DNA of 64,000 nucleotides. Origin: Takakia lepidozioides (taxonomy: Eukaryota > Streptophyta > Takakiopsida > Takakiales > Takakiaceae). The stretch is taken from assembly GCA_030704615.1 (NCBI GenBank), contig CM060731.1, positions 81,634,756-81,698,755 of the forward strand, in the 5' to 3' direction. How positions within the stretch are numbered: the stretch's first letter is position 1; every line of letters starts with the position of its first letter. Shown here one piece after another: positions 47,412 to 59,038 of this stretch. Made by a program: the position numbers and the translations under genes. Under the pieces are notes generated by a model that saw only the letters and a program-made list of their open reading frames with translations, did no database searches and had not been told where the DNA came from.

Positions 47412-48485
47412 TCACCCCACCGCAAGTTGGTCCCTTGCAGAAGGAGGACGTTCGAGTGCAAGCCAGCCAAACGCTCCCTTCCTGTAATCACGAAGAACAC
47501 GATGGGCAGCCTGGTTCACATCTCCCATGAACAACCCCTGGGCCAGTTCCTCTAAGAATGCTTCTCCAGACAAGGCTGCTGCATCGAGCTTGTAGCGCTC
47601 CTCCAGTACTTGAACCCCAGCAGACGGCATGCGCTTGATCATCTCCACCAGCACTGATGCCACTCCAGCCACAGCGTACGAACCCTCTCCAATATCATTA
47701 CAGATTGCCAATCTGGTTGCAGCAGCCTGGTCCTGAATCCTCATGGGTAATACTCCTGGCGCATCCAACAAGTCCAGCCCTTCCGCGATTCGTGCCCACT
47801 TGAGATCACGGGTAACACCCGGGCGTGGGGCAGTCTCACACATCCTTCGTTTGAGCAAGCGGTTGATGATAGAAGACTTGCCCACATTTGGATACCCAAC
47901 TACCGCTGCTCGTACATTTCGAGGTAAAAGGCCTTTCGAACGCCGCTTGGCATTGATGCTGATGGCAACCGACTTTGCCATTCTGGAGAGCTTCATTGTA
48001 CCAGCACCCCGCCTACCATCTGTGAAGAGGGTGGGGACACCCTGGCGCGCATAGTAGGTTGCCCATGCATTCTTATCAGCAGTTGAGATCATATCCTCTC
48101 GATTCAACACTAAAATCTTAAGCCTCTCGCCAATCCACGCATCAATCTCCGGGTGGGTGGTAGCCATGGGTATGCGCGCATCCCTCACTTCAATTACAAC
48201 ATCCATTACCTTCAATTGCTCCTTGAGTGATCTCTCCGCTTTGGCAATGTGCCCAGGATACCACTGGACAAGTCTCGCAGACCTGGTGAGGTAGTCTATG
48301 TCATCATCCAAACTTTCCCACTTCTCCTGTACTTCCGCAATAGCTGCCACAGCTCTCACCACCGTTGTGGGCTGAGGCCGGAACCCGACGGATAGGGGAG
48401 CATGAGAAGATCGCCACGCTTGCAACCCGGCTGTTGGCCTCACACTGCCCGCTGTGAGAGATGGTAAGACCACTGAAGAAGCCAT
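47412..48485 (-). CDS. DGP3: Chloroplast DAR GTPase 3 (YlqF/RbgA-type ribosome-assembly GTPase)
   Basis: An intronless frame of 357 codons from the ATG at 48,485. The longer open frame upstream starts with GTG and is not used. The N-terminus [10 protein letters not shown] is rich in Ser, Ala and Pro with no acidic residues, as in plastid transit peptides. The body has the circularly permuted G-motif order of the YlqF family: the DAR motif (VRDARIP), G4 (LNRED, normally NKxD), G1 (GYPNVGKSS), a G2 threonine in RPGVTRD and G3 (DAPGVL). The C-terminal helical region ends RDQLAVG. Length and order match the plant protein (about 370 residues). Bacterial RbgA acts in late 50S assembly, so a role on plastid 50S subunits is inferred. 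It converges with the SET gene and does not overlap it. Confidence 0.95.
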   Translation of the reverse strand: MASSVVLPSLTAGSVRPTAGLQAWRSSHAPLSVGFRPQPTTVVRAVAAIAEVQEKWESLDDDIDYLTRSARLVQWYPGHIAKAERSLKEQLKVMDVVIEVRDARIPMATTHPEIDAWIGERLKILVLNREDMISTADKNAWATYYARQGVPTLFTDGRRGAGTMKLSRMAKSVAISINAKRRSKGLLPRNVRAAVVGYPNVGKSSIINRLLKRRMCETAPRPGVTRDLKWARIAEGLDLLDAPGVLPMRIQDQAAATRLAICNDIGEGSYAVAGVASVLVEMIKRMPSAGVQVLEERYKLDAAALSGEAFLEELAQGLFMGDVNQAAHRVLRDYRKGAFGWLALERPPSARDQLAVG

Positions 48486-49804
48486 AGCTGAAACCCACAC
48501 TCGGAATCCCAGTAACCCACAATCTGTGAGCTGCAGGCCAAGAGGTGATAGGCTTTGTGTTGGGTCCACTGCATGGCCACCGTTGTGTGTCTTTCACGCT
48601 GTGACCGTCACGGCAGGCTCTAACGTCTTCCATTGCTTTCAGAATTCAGTAAGGCAAAGTGGTTGGATGTGACTATAATGAGAGAATAGGGCTTTCCTGG
48701 AATTTAGACCAAGCTTTGAGGTTCCTAATAAGCATCTCAAGTTTTCTTACCAGCAGTACATATAATGACATATTTATTTCCGTGCTGGGTCAATGCACTC
48801 TATGTCTTGGCTTCTAAACTTGGCGTAAAACCTACTCCTACGACGATGCAATACTTGCAAGAGAGAGGCTCGAATCTCTTCTTTACAATGGCTTCAGTTG
48901 GTTCTCCTTTTGTTAGTGTAAGCTCGCCTCCCCACAGTAAAAATCAGTCTGCAAATCCAATGCACTTATGTATGTTCCCGAGTTTTGGTTCACCAAAAAC
49001 ATCTACAGGTATACCAAGAGTTTTACTTTCTTCTCAAAGCTATGGGACATTACAGTTTTGCTGTTGAGTGGGCAGGTAAGATGAGGGTGCCGAACGCAGG
49101 ACTGGAGACCTGGAGCGGGACTGTGGAGCTCAAGCATGGCCAAGCTCACCGCGAAGAGATAAAGGTAGTGGCGAGACATAACCATCAAGATTTGTGCAGG
49201 CTTTGCAAATAAGATTCACAGCCAGGTCCCCTCAGCTGCTGATATCAATTATGTCGGAAACTTGAATATTTGCAGCAGAGTACACAATGGAGCCTCATGG
49301 CACACACACAGCACCACAATGCAGAGGCTGGTTCCTTCTGGGGGGGGAAGACGGTCAGGTGGCAAGCAGGGAGGTAGAGAGACTATGCTGGACAGAGAGG
49401 GAGAAGGGGGAGAAAGGCAAGCACTGCATCACAGGAAAGTGGTGATTTTGGAGGTGGCAGAAGAGGAAGGAGATTCTAGAGGTGGGGAAGCATGAGATAG
49501 AGATGCAAACGGAGTGAAGGGCATCATGAAGTAGGAAGCACCAGTTGGCTCATGAACCAAAGAATATGAAGGACAAAAATCACACAGCAGTACTTCTCTC
49601 TGGCTCTGGTCTGGGCCCCTTGAGAGCTTACAGCAATTGCACAAGAGTCTAACTCTCTCTTGTGTGGATTTCTGAAGATTTGGCATAAATCCACTCATCC
49701 CTCTTCTAAAGAATTGCGAAACCTCCCTAGCACTAGAAACTAATAACCCATAATCATGCCACATATTGAAACCAAATCAAATACAGCTTTGCCAATGTAT
49801 TCAT
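48486..49804. other. No gene seen
   Basis: This interval lies between the 5' end of the DAR GTPase and the 3' end of the uS10 gene. It contains a purine-rich stretch (49,340-49,495) with poly-G at 49,340-49,347. Short frames only. Confidence 0.5.
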
Positions 49805-50815
49805 TTAAACATCAGCAATAGTCACCTCGACCTCAACACCAGGTTCTATGGTGATAGACGTGATCTGCTTCACCACTTCTGAAGGACTGTGCAAATCAAT
49901 AACACGTTTATGCACCCGCAGTTCGAATCCATCCCATGTGTTGGTACCTGGCCCAACAAGACCCCTATTTCAGAAAAAGCTACAAGAATAAAAGCCAAGT
50001 AAAACGACTCCATAATAGAATGTACTCATAAGACGTTGTTTGCATAGTAGAGAAAGGATGCCTCTTTGCAGAGCTCAAGCTCATGATGCAAACTGAAGAT
50101 AAAAAACACTGATGCGATTCCACTCATTGAACTCCAAATGAAGCTCGCTGCAGTGAGAAATCCAGCCACACACGAACTTCTACAACATGTGCACTAGTAT
50201 TAAACAAACCTCCTTCCACACAATTTGGGATCTCATAAACTACAGTCATAGGATTAAGGGCATGCCATCAGCTCTCTGCGTCTCCGTGATAGTGAACCAT
50301 ACCTTCTCCACATGGAGATTTCCGGGTGGTGATGCGCAACACCTTGGTGGGCATGCGTACTGGCCCTTTCACTTTCAGTCGCTTGTCCTTAGCACCCTTG
50401 ATCAGATCAGCACACACTGCAATTTTCATGCAAAACAACTCATTTCGGCAACGGTGCTGTCTCTACATGGTGTGACATCTTCACACCGGCCTTTTCTCCT
50501 CGCCACTCTCTCCCACACGCACGGAAAATTGCTATCCTCTTGCAGTCCTCTCTATCACATGCAATACCCGAGCATACGCTGATTCTCACCTACCCATCCC
50601 CTTAAATAAAAATTTCTCGACATCTTTACCTCAATAACACTTCAAAGACATCACCTGCTGAGTTATAAACCAAAACCCTTCAAACTTGTGGTGAAAACAG
50701 GCACACCTTTCTCAAGGTTCTTCACACTCTTCGAAGACAGGGTGATACGAATTCTGTGCACAGTCTCAACAGCCTCCTCAACTCCAACCTTCCCAGGCTT
50801 GATTGGCGCAGCCAT
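49805..50815 (-). CDS. RPS20: Cytosolic ribosomal protein uS10 (S20e), 3 exons
   Basis: Component of the cytosolic 40S subunit, 121 residues. Exons (minus): 50815-50707 ([20 protein letters not shown]..., ending KNLEK), 50416-50303 ([37 protein letters not shown]) and 49947-49805 ([20 protein letters not shown]..., ending EVTIADV). Both introns are phase 1 with GT-AG ends. Length and sequence are standard for plant S20. One oddity is TWDGFELR, where the family normally has Arg (TWDRFELR). The second intron carries a scrap of the local LINE. The gene diverges from polymerase eta across 592 bp. Confidence 0.96.
50013..50045 (-). mobile_element. Scrap of LINE 3' end in intron 2 of RPS20
   Basis: AGAATGTACTCATAAGACGT followed by TGTTTGC matches the terminal bases of the LINE family at 14,168, 31,130 and 35,270. 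Only about 30 bases remain. A target-site duplication could not be delimited with confidence. Confidence 0.7.
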
Positions 50816-51407
50816 TTTGACCAACTCCACAGCCTCCACAGACTTGCAACCTCGCTAGCTCCAGAGCAGCAGTCGAAGAGCGTGTTCTTCTCGCTCGTCT
50901 CACATATAGGGATCTCGGAAGGAACGAAACAACTGGACGAGGAAATCGGACGAAATATTTACTCGTCCAGATGATCTCTTTCGTCTGAGGTGCTCTCTTT
51001 CTCCTCACTCTCTCTCTCTTTTGCTCTTTGAATCCCTGGATCTTTGTGTGCCTCTCTCTTTCACTTTCTTTCTACCAACATGAATTCGCCGTAAATTCAA
51101 GATTTTCATGAGACAGCATTTGAATGCTAGCTACTGCCCTGTGCCCGTGTCAACTCTCCATCCGTGTCTTTCCGTGCACAAGACCTTAATCCATCTTAAT
51201 TGTCAAGTGATAGTTGACTGGAAAATTTCGGTGTGCTCCAGTCATTGCAGAAACCTTTGCAACAAATCTGTTCCTGAAGTCATTGGGGCCTGTACATCTA
51301 AAGTAGTTCCATGACCACTTTTCATTTACTATTGGAAATGGACTGTGTGAGACTCAGGACTGAGAAGGTGAGGCGCTGAGCCTTGCACGGGTGACCTGGT
51401 GGAAAGT
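50816..51407. promoter_or_regulatory. Divergent promoter between RPS20 and polymerase eta
   Basis: 592 bp separate the two start codons, so the interval must hold both promoters and leaders. A strong CT-rich run lies at 50,988-51,070 (CTCTTTCTCCTCACTCTCTC), which is GA-rich on the RPS20 strand. No clear TATA box was seen. Co-regulation is inferred from geometry only. Confidence 0.6.
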
Positions 51408-54400
51408 ATGGAGAATGAAGGGTACACAGCTGTGGTGTTGCATGTGGACCTGGACTGCTTCTATGCAGCGGTACTATCTCCCTTCCCCCTCCCGCTCAAT
51501 ATAGAATCACATATCGCTCTTCATTAGTAGTTTTTAGATTTTAGGAAACCTTGAGCTTTATAGTCACAGTTATTTGGAAAATTTGTGGGCTCTGCTTCTT
51601 CTCTTGCACAAAATCGCATAACTGTACACCTGGAAGCTGACGGGCACGATTTCCATGTGTACCCTGCTAACCTTCGGTTTTTGCTTCTATCTTCACCTCC
51701 GTAGTATCTAATTTGAGTAATGTGAGGTTTCTGGGAAGAGTGCCGTGGCACATATCGGAATTGGCACTGCAGAGTGGATACGATTTGAGAGAGTGGTGGG
51801 TATGAAACATAAATTGGTGATGCTTCCATGACTACAATGCCCTATGGTCCCAAAAGATGTGGAGACTAAGAGACTCTATGCTGTTGCAACTGGCCATTTG
51901 AGGTGCTTACGGTGGATATGTAGGTGGAGCATATGAGGTTGGGAATTCCTAAAGAGCAGCCACTAGCTGTCCAGCAAAGAGACGGTCTCATAGCTGTCAA
52001 TTATGCAGCAAGGGCTGCGGGAATAGTTCGCCATGAGAGAGTTTCTGAAGCACTTCTCAAGGTTGGTTGATTTCCCTTCCATTGGTCCTGGCTGGGGAGA
52101 TGGGTAGTGGTCAACAAGCATTATCTTTTCAGCAACAGTTGTTGAGTGCTTGTCAATGTCTGTTCCTGCTTCTTTCCTTGCTCACAACTTTACTGTGGTT
52201 GCAAGCTTCTGACCACCCTCTTAGTTCCTGGGTGCAGGTGCAATGCAAAGTTAGCAAGTTAGTCTGTAACAGTTCTGAAAGATGAACCCAGAAAATATTG
52301 TGAAGTTCTTTCTAATTTGACGGAGGAATTTTGTTAGAAAGCATTTCATTGGGCTAGTATGTTCAAGTTAAGCATCAATTTACACTCTAGAGGGAATGCA
52401 TACAATGGCAGAGGCTGATCAATAAATTTGTGTGCGGATGGCAGTGCCCAGATTTGTACCTGGTGCATGTGGAAACAATTGGCAGCAGTGAGGGTGGAAG
52501 TGCTGCTGTTGGTCCACGAAGCTATGCCAAAGTATGTCTTGAACGCTACCGCCAGGTTAGCCCTTCCCCAGGATTTGTTCCACGTATTCCTCTTTCACAT
52601 GGATCCCTCCTATGTCAACATCTTTGTCCCATCGTTTATCCCTACACAATATAGGCCATGTGCTAAGAGTCTGATATCTTCCAGTATCTTCCTGATGAAA
52701 GGGGGGGATGGATTCAATGGCTGTGTAGCACTGAAAGGATGAACTTTCATGAAGATGACTGATATCCGCTGTCTTATGTGTTGAAGGAAATTAAAATTGC
52801 AGTTTCTTGCAGTGTAAATTGTTTGGTTCTTTGTTTCATGGGATGTTACTGGGCTCTGCAGGCATCAGCATCTGTGTTCACCATCTTCCGGCGGTTTTCG
52901 GATGTCTTTGAGCGAGCAAGCATAGATGAAGCGTATCTTGATGTGACAGATCAGGTAACACACTTCCATTGCCTGGTATTGCTTCTACCTTGGGTAATGT
53001 GGCAGATAACCAGTGTCCGGCACTTGAGTTTCTGGCATTTTACCCATGAACTGTAATGCAGTTAAAGCAAGTTCGCTCACTTGGTAAAGAGAGCATGTAG
53101 AAACAATTTGCATGAAACCTTGATAATTCCTATCATTCTAGTTTACTGCCATTTGTCTTGCCCCCTTTACTCCAGATGAAGGAACAATTTCTCACAAGGA
53201 AATCCCCGTGGGTTCAAATCACCTCAGAGCTGGATGGTAAGTGATGAATATTGTAACCTGACTCTTCTCATAAACTTGGCAGTGATGCTCACGTAGCTCA
53301 CATTGATGCTGGCCTTAAGTATCACAGCACAATATGGATTTCGGCCATTTAGCAGCAGGAACTGTTGTGATACTGACCTTTTCCTTGCTGCAAATGATTT
53401 TGTTGGGTAAGGTTGAGGACATGATGGAAAAGGGTTACGATTGGGAGGGGGAGCTGCAGCGCCTGCTTCATGGGGAGGGTGATACCTCCAACACTGCTCC
53501 ACAAATGTTGGTGGAGGCTGGCCCCTTGGTGCCATTCAATGCATACGATCGAAGGTATGGAACAGCAGGACCAGCACAGTCGGAGATGGGGGAGATTAAA
53601 GAGAAACACTGACAGAGATTACAAGGAGAGAGAGATAAGAAGATAGAAATTTATTAGAGAGGTTCATGCCAGGAAGTGTGGAGTTTACGTGATATAGAAG
53701 ATAATTGCAATGTTCTGACGCTAGAACTGGTTTCTAAACCTGTGTGCTCTGTTTGCCACTGGACAGGATAGACTGTTGGCTGGTGCAATTATTGCTGAGA
53801 GGGTTCGGTCTGCAGTAAGGAATGAACTTGGCTACACGTGCTCTGTGGTTTGGCCTTTTTCCATCCTCTTTTCTCTCTGTGCAATGCAGTTGGTTTCCCT
53901 CTTGAAGGGTTGAACATGATGTATGTGGTTGTGGGTGTACTGGGGTATAGGGAATAGCTACAAACAAGTTGCTGGCAAAGATAGCATCAGCCAAGAATAA
54001 GCCCGATCGTCAGACACTGGTGGGCTGCCTTTACCAGCGGCACCCATTCTCCTTTCTCACAAACTTAGGTTGGGCCTGCTGTAAGCAGGTGTTATTGTGC
54101 AGTAAGTAGACTAAGGAATGTTGCATGGACACTCAGATCACTTATCTTCTATGCTAGAAAGCAAGGTGTAAAGACATTAGATATCCTTCTGGAGATCTGC
54201 CAACTTTTACACGTTCTGTGGCCTGTAGCTCTATTGGTTAGTTTTATATCCTCTTTGAAATTATTTCATGTTGCGCTGGATTGTCCCTTGTGCAATGTCC
54301 AGCATGAGTCAATGGAAAATAGCAATTTGAAAATTCCCCACTTAAACTGTCAGGCTGTCTTGGGATCTGGGAAACAGATACCCCCAAGGGCAGTTTCAGG

Positions 54401-57400
54401 CCTGATGGAGACACTTCCCTTGAAGAAGATCAAACTCCTTGGTGGCAAGCTTGGTGAAGTATGACATCTCTCTATTGCATGCACTTGTGTGAATGGTGCA
54501 TCTGCATATTGTGGGAATGACAGGCAGCCTAGCAACATTGAGCGAGACAGAAAGTGAGAAACTCTTAAAGACAAGACCCATTGGAGCACGGTGAGAGAAT
54601 GTATGCATTTGTAGCTCCCTACAAACATGGGTCTTGATGTACTCCTGAGCATGGTCCCTGCAGGATGTTGACTCTCCCGGAGCCAGTTATGCAGGTTCCA
54701 GGCAAACCAGAAATTGCTTTCGTACTGTTGAACCACCCGCTGAAAGTACATTTCGGGACTGGATTGTTGATTGAATAGTAAAAAGAGAGATGAGATGAAA
54801 TGGTACTTTCCGCGGAAAGCTCAGAGATGAAAGAAAGAAATTCGACAACATCCACAGGGGGGCCTCGGTACAATGGGACACGGTTAGGGAGAGAGAGAGG
54901 AAACACATAGAAAACCAGAGGCAAAGACAGATGACTGATGGAGTTTGCAGCACTTTTGTGTGTTGACCTGAAAGACAAAAGGGGTGTTCAACAGGAAATG
55001 AAGCAGAAATGGGGGTGCCTGACAGCAGGTGAGGCACAGCAGGTGCCACTAGCTGCGTTAGTGGCTTGCCTTGGTGAGCGTCTAGGCAACTATGCCTGGA
55101 GAGCAGTGCGTGGTCTCCAAGCTGACAAAGGTAGCTAGTACCTCCTCTTCCATTATCATTAATCTGTCCGAGTGTAGTTGTTTCTCGATGTGTCTGTATG
55201 CGTGTCATCCATCCCTGTATAACCTCACCTCTCCTTTCTTTGCACAGTGTTAACCCTAGAATAGGGGATGCCACTCATTGTGCAAGTCCCATAGATTGCG
55301 TTTAGTTGTGAAATGTTTTGCTGCGCTATCGCTTCTGGTAGTTCGGAATAGCCCATATCTCAGCTCCTGTTTTACTGGGCCAGTGCAATTGAAGCAGATA
55401 TCAAAGTCTATGCTGGCTGCTACGTCCTTCTCAGCAACCAAAGACCTCTCAGAAGTCAGGTGGGTTAGTCCTTTATCTGGTAAGGCTAAAATAACGGGTA
55501 GCACTCTCTGTGGTTAACGTATGGATGCTCAAAGACATGAACAAATGATGAACAATGGGAGGTTTCCATATCCTTTTGAAGGCCATATATTGTTGAACAG
55601 CAATGAGAGACGGGTCTTGTCTACTACCATGCAAAGTGCTAGGGAGCTAAAGTTTGCTTCGTGGAGTCTAGATGTCTAGACCACTAGGAATTCCTTATGA
55701 GAGTGCCACTGATTTGCCCCCACAACTCATGTCTGAATATCAGTGCTGTGTATTTCTTCTAGGCGTTGGCTAGGGGTCTTAGCTAATGAACTCTCAGTGC
55801 GAATGCATCGTGATTTTGAGCAAAATCACCGGCAGCCGCGATTGCTACAGCTATATTACCGCTCTGGGGAATTCAAGCATTCCAGTGATCACTCGAAGTC
55901 TATTGCAATGCCTCCAACTGCCTTGCAACTGCTGCTGTCTTCATCGCATAGCCCTACAAAGTTTCACAAATCGGGTCTTGGACAGTCAAGGGAGATCCAT
56001 ATGATTGCACATGTCGAGGACGATGATGAGGTTACAGAAGGAAACCAGGAAGAAAACGAGAATGAGGTAAGAGATTTGCACCATGGAAACTGAGCACGGA
56101 AAAGTGGATTGTTTTCCTTGTCCTCATCTAAGAGGGAGGGGGGAATAGAAATGTATTTGGTGAGTTCAATCAAGTGGTCTAACCAGAGAGCATGGGAGCA
56201 GGGCAGAGTTAGGGATGGTAAAGAGCGTTGCGGAGCCATAGGACCACCAATGGAAAGTGTAGCAGCAGCTGTGACAGAGAAGACGCTAGCACTGGCCAAA
56301 GTTCTGGAAGACATTGCATTTCGGATGTTTGAGCGCCTCAGTGGGGCGCTACCATGCACACGCCTTGCACTTGCTGCCAGTGGTTTTCAGGAGCTTCCTG
56401 GTCAGGTAGATACTTATTACATTCCCAGGCCTCCTACATCTCCTCTCCCTCTCCTATCGTACATGTGTCATACAGATAGGTTGATTTTAAATCGAAGAGT
56501 CTGTTGGGTACTAGGGCCAAAAGAGATCTGCAGAGATCGCAGGAAAGTCTTTATACTGAAACTGGAGACCGAATTTTTGTTGAGTCGTCTCTAATTGCCT
56601 GGTTTAAGAGGCTTTCTTGGCAACCCACCTGATATGAATTGAGAAGATAAGCTCTTTCTATGTGTACATTTTGCAGGGAGTGCAATCTATAGAACACTTC
56701 TTTTCGAGCAGTGGTGGCCAACTTGAGTCAGTGAATGTGGACACAGGACTGCAGAGGATTCATCCCATCCCAAAACCTGTTGAGAGGTGTGCGGGAAGGC
56801 CCCAGGGCATCCTCAAGTATCTCACTTCTTATCCGACCACATCAACTGAACAAGACACGAATAGTAGGAAGGCCCATTCCAGCTGCAGGGGCCGCAGCAT
56901 TGAAGAAGGCTTGGTTGCAACAGGTCTCAGATGTCAGGTTGAAGCAAAGACTTTGACAAGTGGTGCTAGAGTCGACAGTTGCTCCACTGATCAAGAGACA
57001 GTGTCCTGTGCCCCTCACATCAGGATGCCAGCTGACTTGGAAGGAGAGGGTTTGCCTTCTGTAGACTTCAGCAGTCTACCCATCCTTGGACTTGAAAGTG
57101 GGTGTAAGAACCATTCAAATCAACCAATCAGGCAATCAGAAATGTCAGGTGAGATCTCTGGCCCTCGTATGGCCATGCCTCGTAAAGCTAACTCCAGGTA
57201 GCAAAAGTCTTATAAGCAGTTCTGCATGTTGTTTGTAAGTTGCTTTCCCTGCATCATCAAAAGTGAAGTGGGAGATTTATAACCTTTTTGTGCAGAGCAA
57301 AGGATTTTTCCCCAATAGTAATGTGTCGAGAACAACCCGGATGGACAAATATAATCAGAAGAGTATTTCTTTATATGTCATGGAGGTATGAGTGTCCTTG

Positions 57401-57857
57401 CTTGCAGTTTAGTGTATCACTTAATCAATTGTCTGCATTGTAATCAGCAGATATGGTGAGGACTCAGATGGACCCCAGGCACTTTGACAAGGAAGCTATA
57501 GTGGAGGATCGAATTGACAAAACCAACTTGGACTCTGCTGTGGCCTCCCCTTCAGTACAAGATGAAAGAGAAGCATCTCCCAAGGTGAAAAATGGTGAAG
57601 AAGTTGATCTGAAGACCGTGAACGTGGATGAACAGTGCCGAATCTTGGAAGCCATCTATCAGTCTAATGGGTGCCCTCCCTCTGGACCGTCAGGCTTCAA
57701 CTTGCAAAAGCAGGGAAAATCTCGGGAGCCCTCTGTTATGTCTAATAAGCGTTTGCGGCATTCGAGTGGACATTCCCAGCCTGGCCAGCGGTCTATTTCC
57801 AATTTCTTCCATGCTCAGAACAATGCTAGAGAGGCTGAGGACTCAGGACTCCAATGA
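51408..57857 (+). CDS. POLH: DNA polymerase eta (Y-family translesion polymerase), 15 exons
   Basis: Nuclear lesion-bypass polymerase, about 833 residues in my model. Exons: 51408-51470, 51924-52061, 52445-52555, 52862-52954, 53176-53236, about 53359-53554, 53772-53847, 53951-54019, 54378-54458, 54995-55130, 55384-55459, 55763-56066, about 56187-56405, 56677-57148, 57451-57857. Palm motifs: HVDLDCFYAA with the first metal-binding Asp, and ERASIDEAYLDVT with the catalytic Asp-Glu pair. Fingers: GLIAVNYAARAAGIVR. Thumb: GIATNKLLAKIASAKNKPDR and LKKIKLLGGKLGE. Little finger: exons 11-13. The tail holds two PCNA-binding motifs: QRSISNFF is a canonical PIP box near the C-terminus, and VQSIEHFF (exon 14) is a PIP-like match without the Gln. 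No zinc finger of the animal type was found. The exon 6 and 13 starts are uncertain because several in-phase acceptors exist. Confidence 0.93.
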
Positions 57858-59038
57858 AATGGAATATCTGGCAAAGAATTCATTAATCAGATCTTGTGCG
57901 TCATAGGCTTGTGGCCATAGAACTGTAGCCTACATCATACGTGGACTCTGACTGGTAAGAACTCCAAGCTCTCTCTCAACGGCAATGGCCCTTCACCGCC
58001 TCATCCTGCAACATGAGAGACAGATGCTAATGTGGCAGCTTTTGGGAACTTACGTTCTCTCCAATCTGAGCACTGGAACAGTGGAACTGCAGAGGCTATC
58101 TGCGAAGAGGTCCATAAATATGAAATGATCATTAGACCATGGCGATGCCTCACCCCAGTTCTGCATTCACTATTCTTCAGTTGTGTTGAATAGAAACAAA
58201 TCAGGGTATGATACATACAACGTCAGACTCTTAACAAATTCCTGGCCCTGCGCCGGGAGAAATGATGTAGAAGCAACTCGTTAAATAGCCAAGCAAATTC
58301 ACCCCATCATTTCGCAGGTTGCAAAGATACTTATAATTGCCTGCCAGCTTAGAGATGAATCTATGCCAGTTCTGCAGGCTATATGTGATACCTGGAGTGA
58401 ACTAGGGCAGATCCTGGAAGACACTTGGTCTGGGATGGCTTCTACATCTTCCATTTCAGATACTATTTCTCCTGCCAGCTGCAGTTACACACACACCCTC
58501 CATCCCACGCCTCTAGTTGGGTTACAACAACCGTCCTTTGCTTGCTACGTTTGGTAGCAAGTCAGAGATGAAGGGCAAAACAGGAAGACAGAAAACAAAA
58601 GCTTATGAGCCTGCTAGAACAACTGAGAAAGGTCCACCTCCGGTTCCTCTCTCAAATGAGATCGCATCAAGCAGGCAACCTGGTGCAGAAAGCGGATATT
58701 CATGCAAAGAAGATGGCAAAACTCCTGAACTCAAAAGAGGATCGTTGTGGCTAAACGGCCACCAAGCTCTAACTATGTTTCGCCAACGAGTCTGTGTCTT
58801 GCTTGACTGGTGAAGAACTTTCTCAACCCTAGTCTCCTCAAGATTTGAGTGTGCAAATTACAGTGAGGAGTAACTCTATTGAGGCTCTTTTGTGGGTGTC
58901 TTTCTCTTCGTCTCCAGTGCCCCTCCAGTGTGAAGAGGTAGATTTTTTTGGAAAAGGAACAGTGGGGCATAGCACGTCATCTCTTTCTCTAGAGTATACA
59001 TACACAAACAGAGGAGAACCGCCCATTTTCAGAGGGCA
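57858..59038. other. No gene recognised
   Basis: Downstream of polymerase eta and upstream of the plastid protease gene. Short frames only. The last 100 bases should contain the ClpP5 promoter and leader. Confidence 0.5.

Noticed and set aside
48486-48569. Longer N-terminus for the DAR GTPase
   Set aside because: The extended frame begins at GTG. The first ATG (48,485) begins a typical plastid transit peptide and gives the family's normal length.
57296-57385. An extra polymerase-eta exon after 57,197
   Set aside because: It would leave phase 2 before the last exon, which needs phase 1. Ending exon 14 at the stronger donor TCAG|GTGAGA (57,148) joins in phase.
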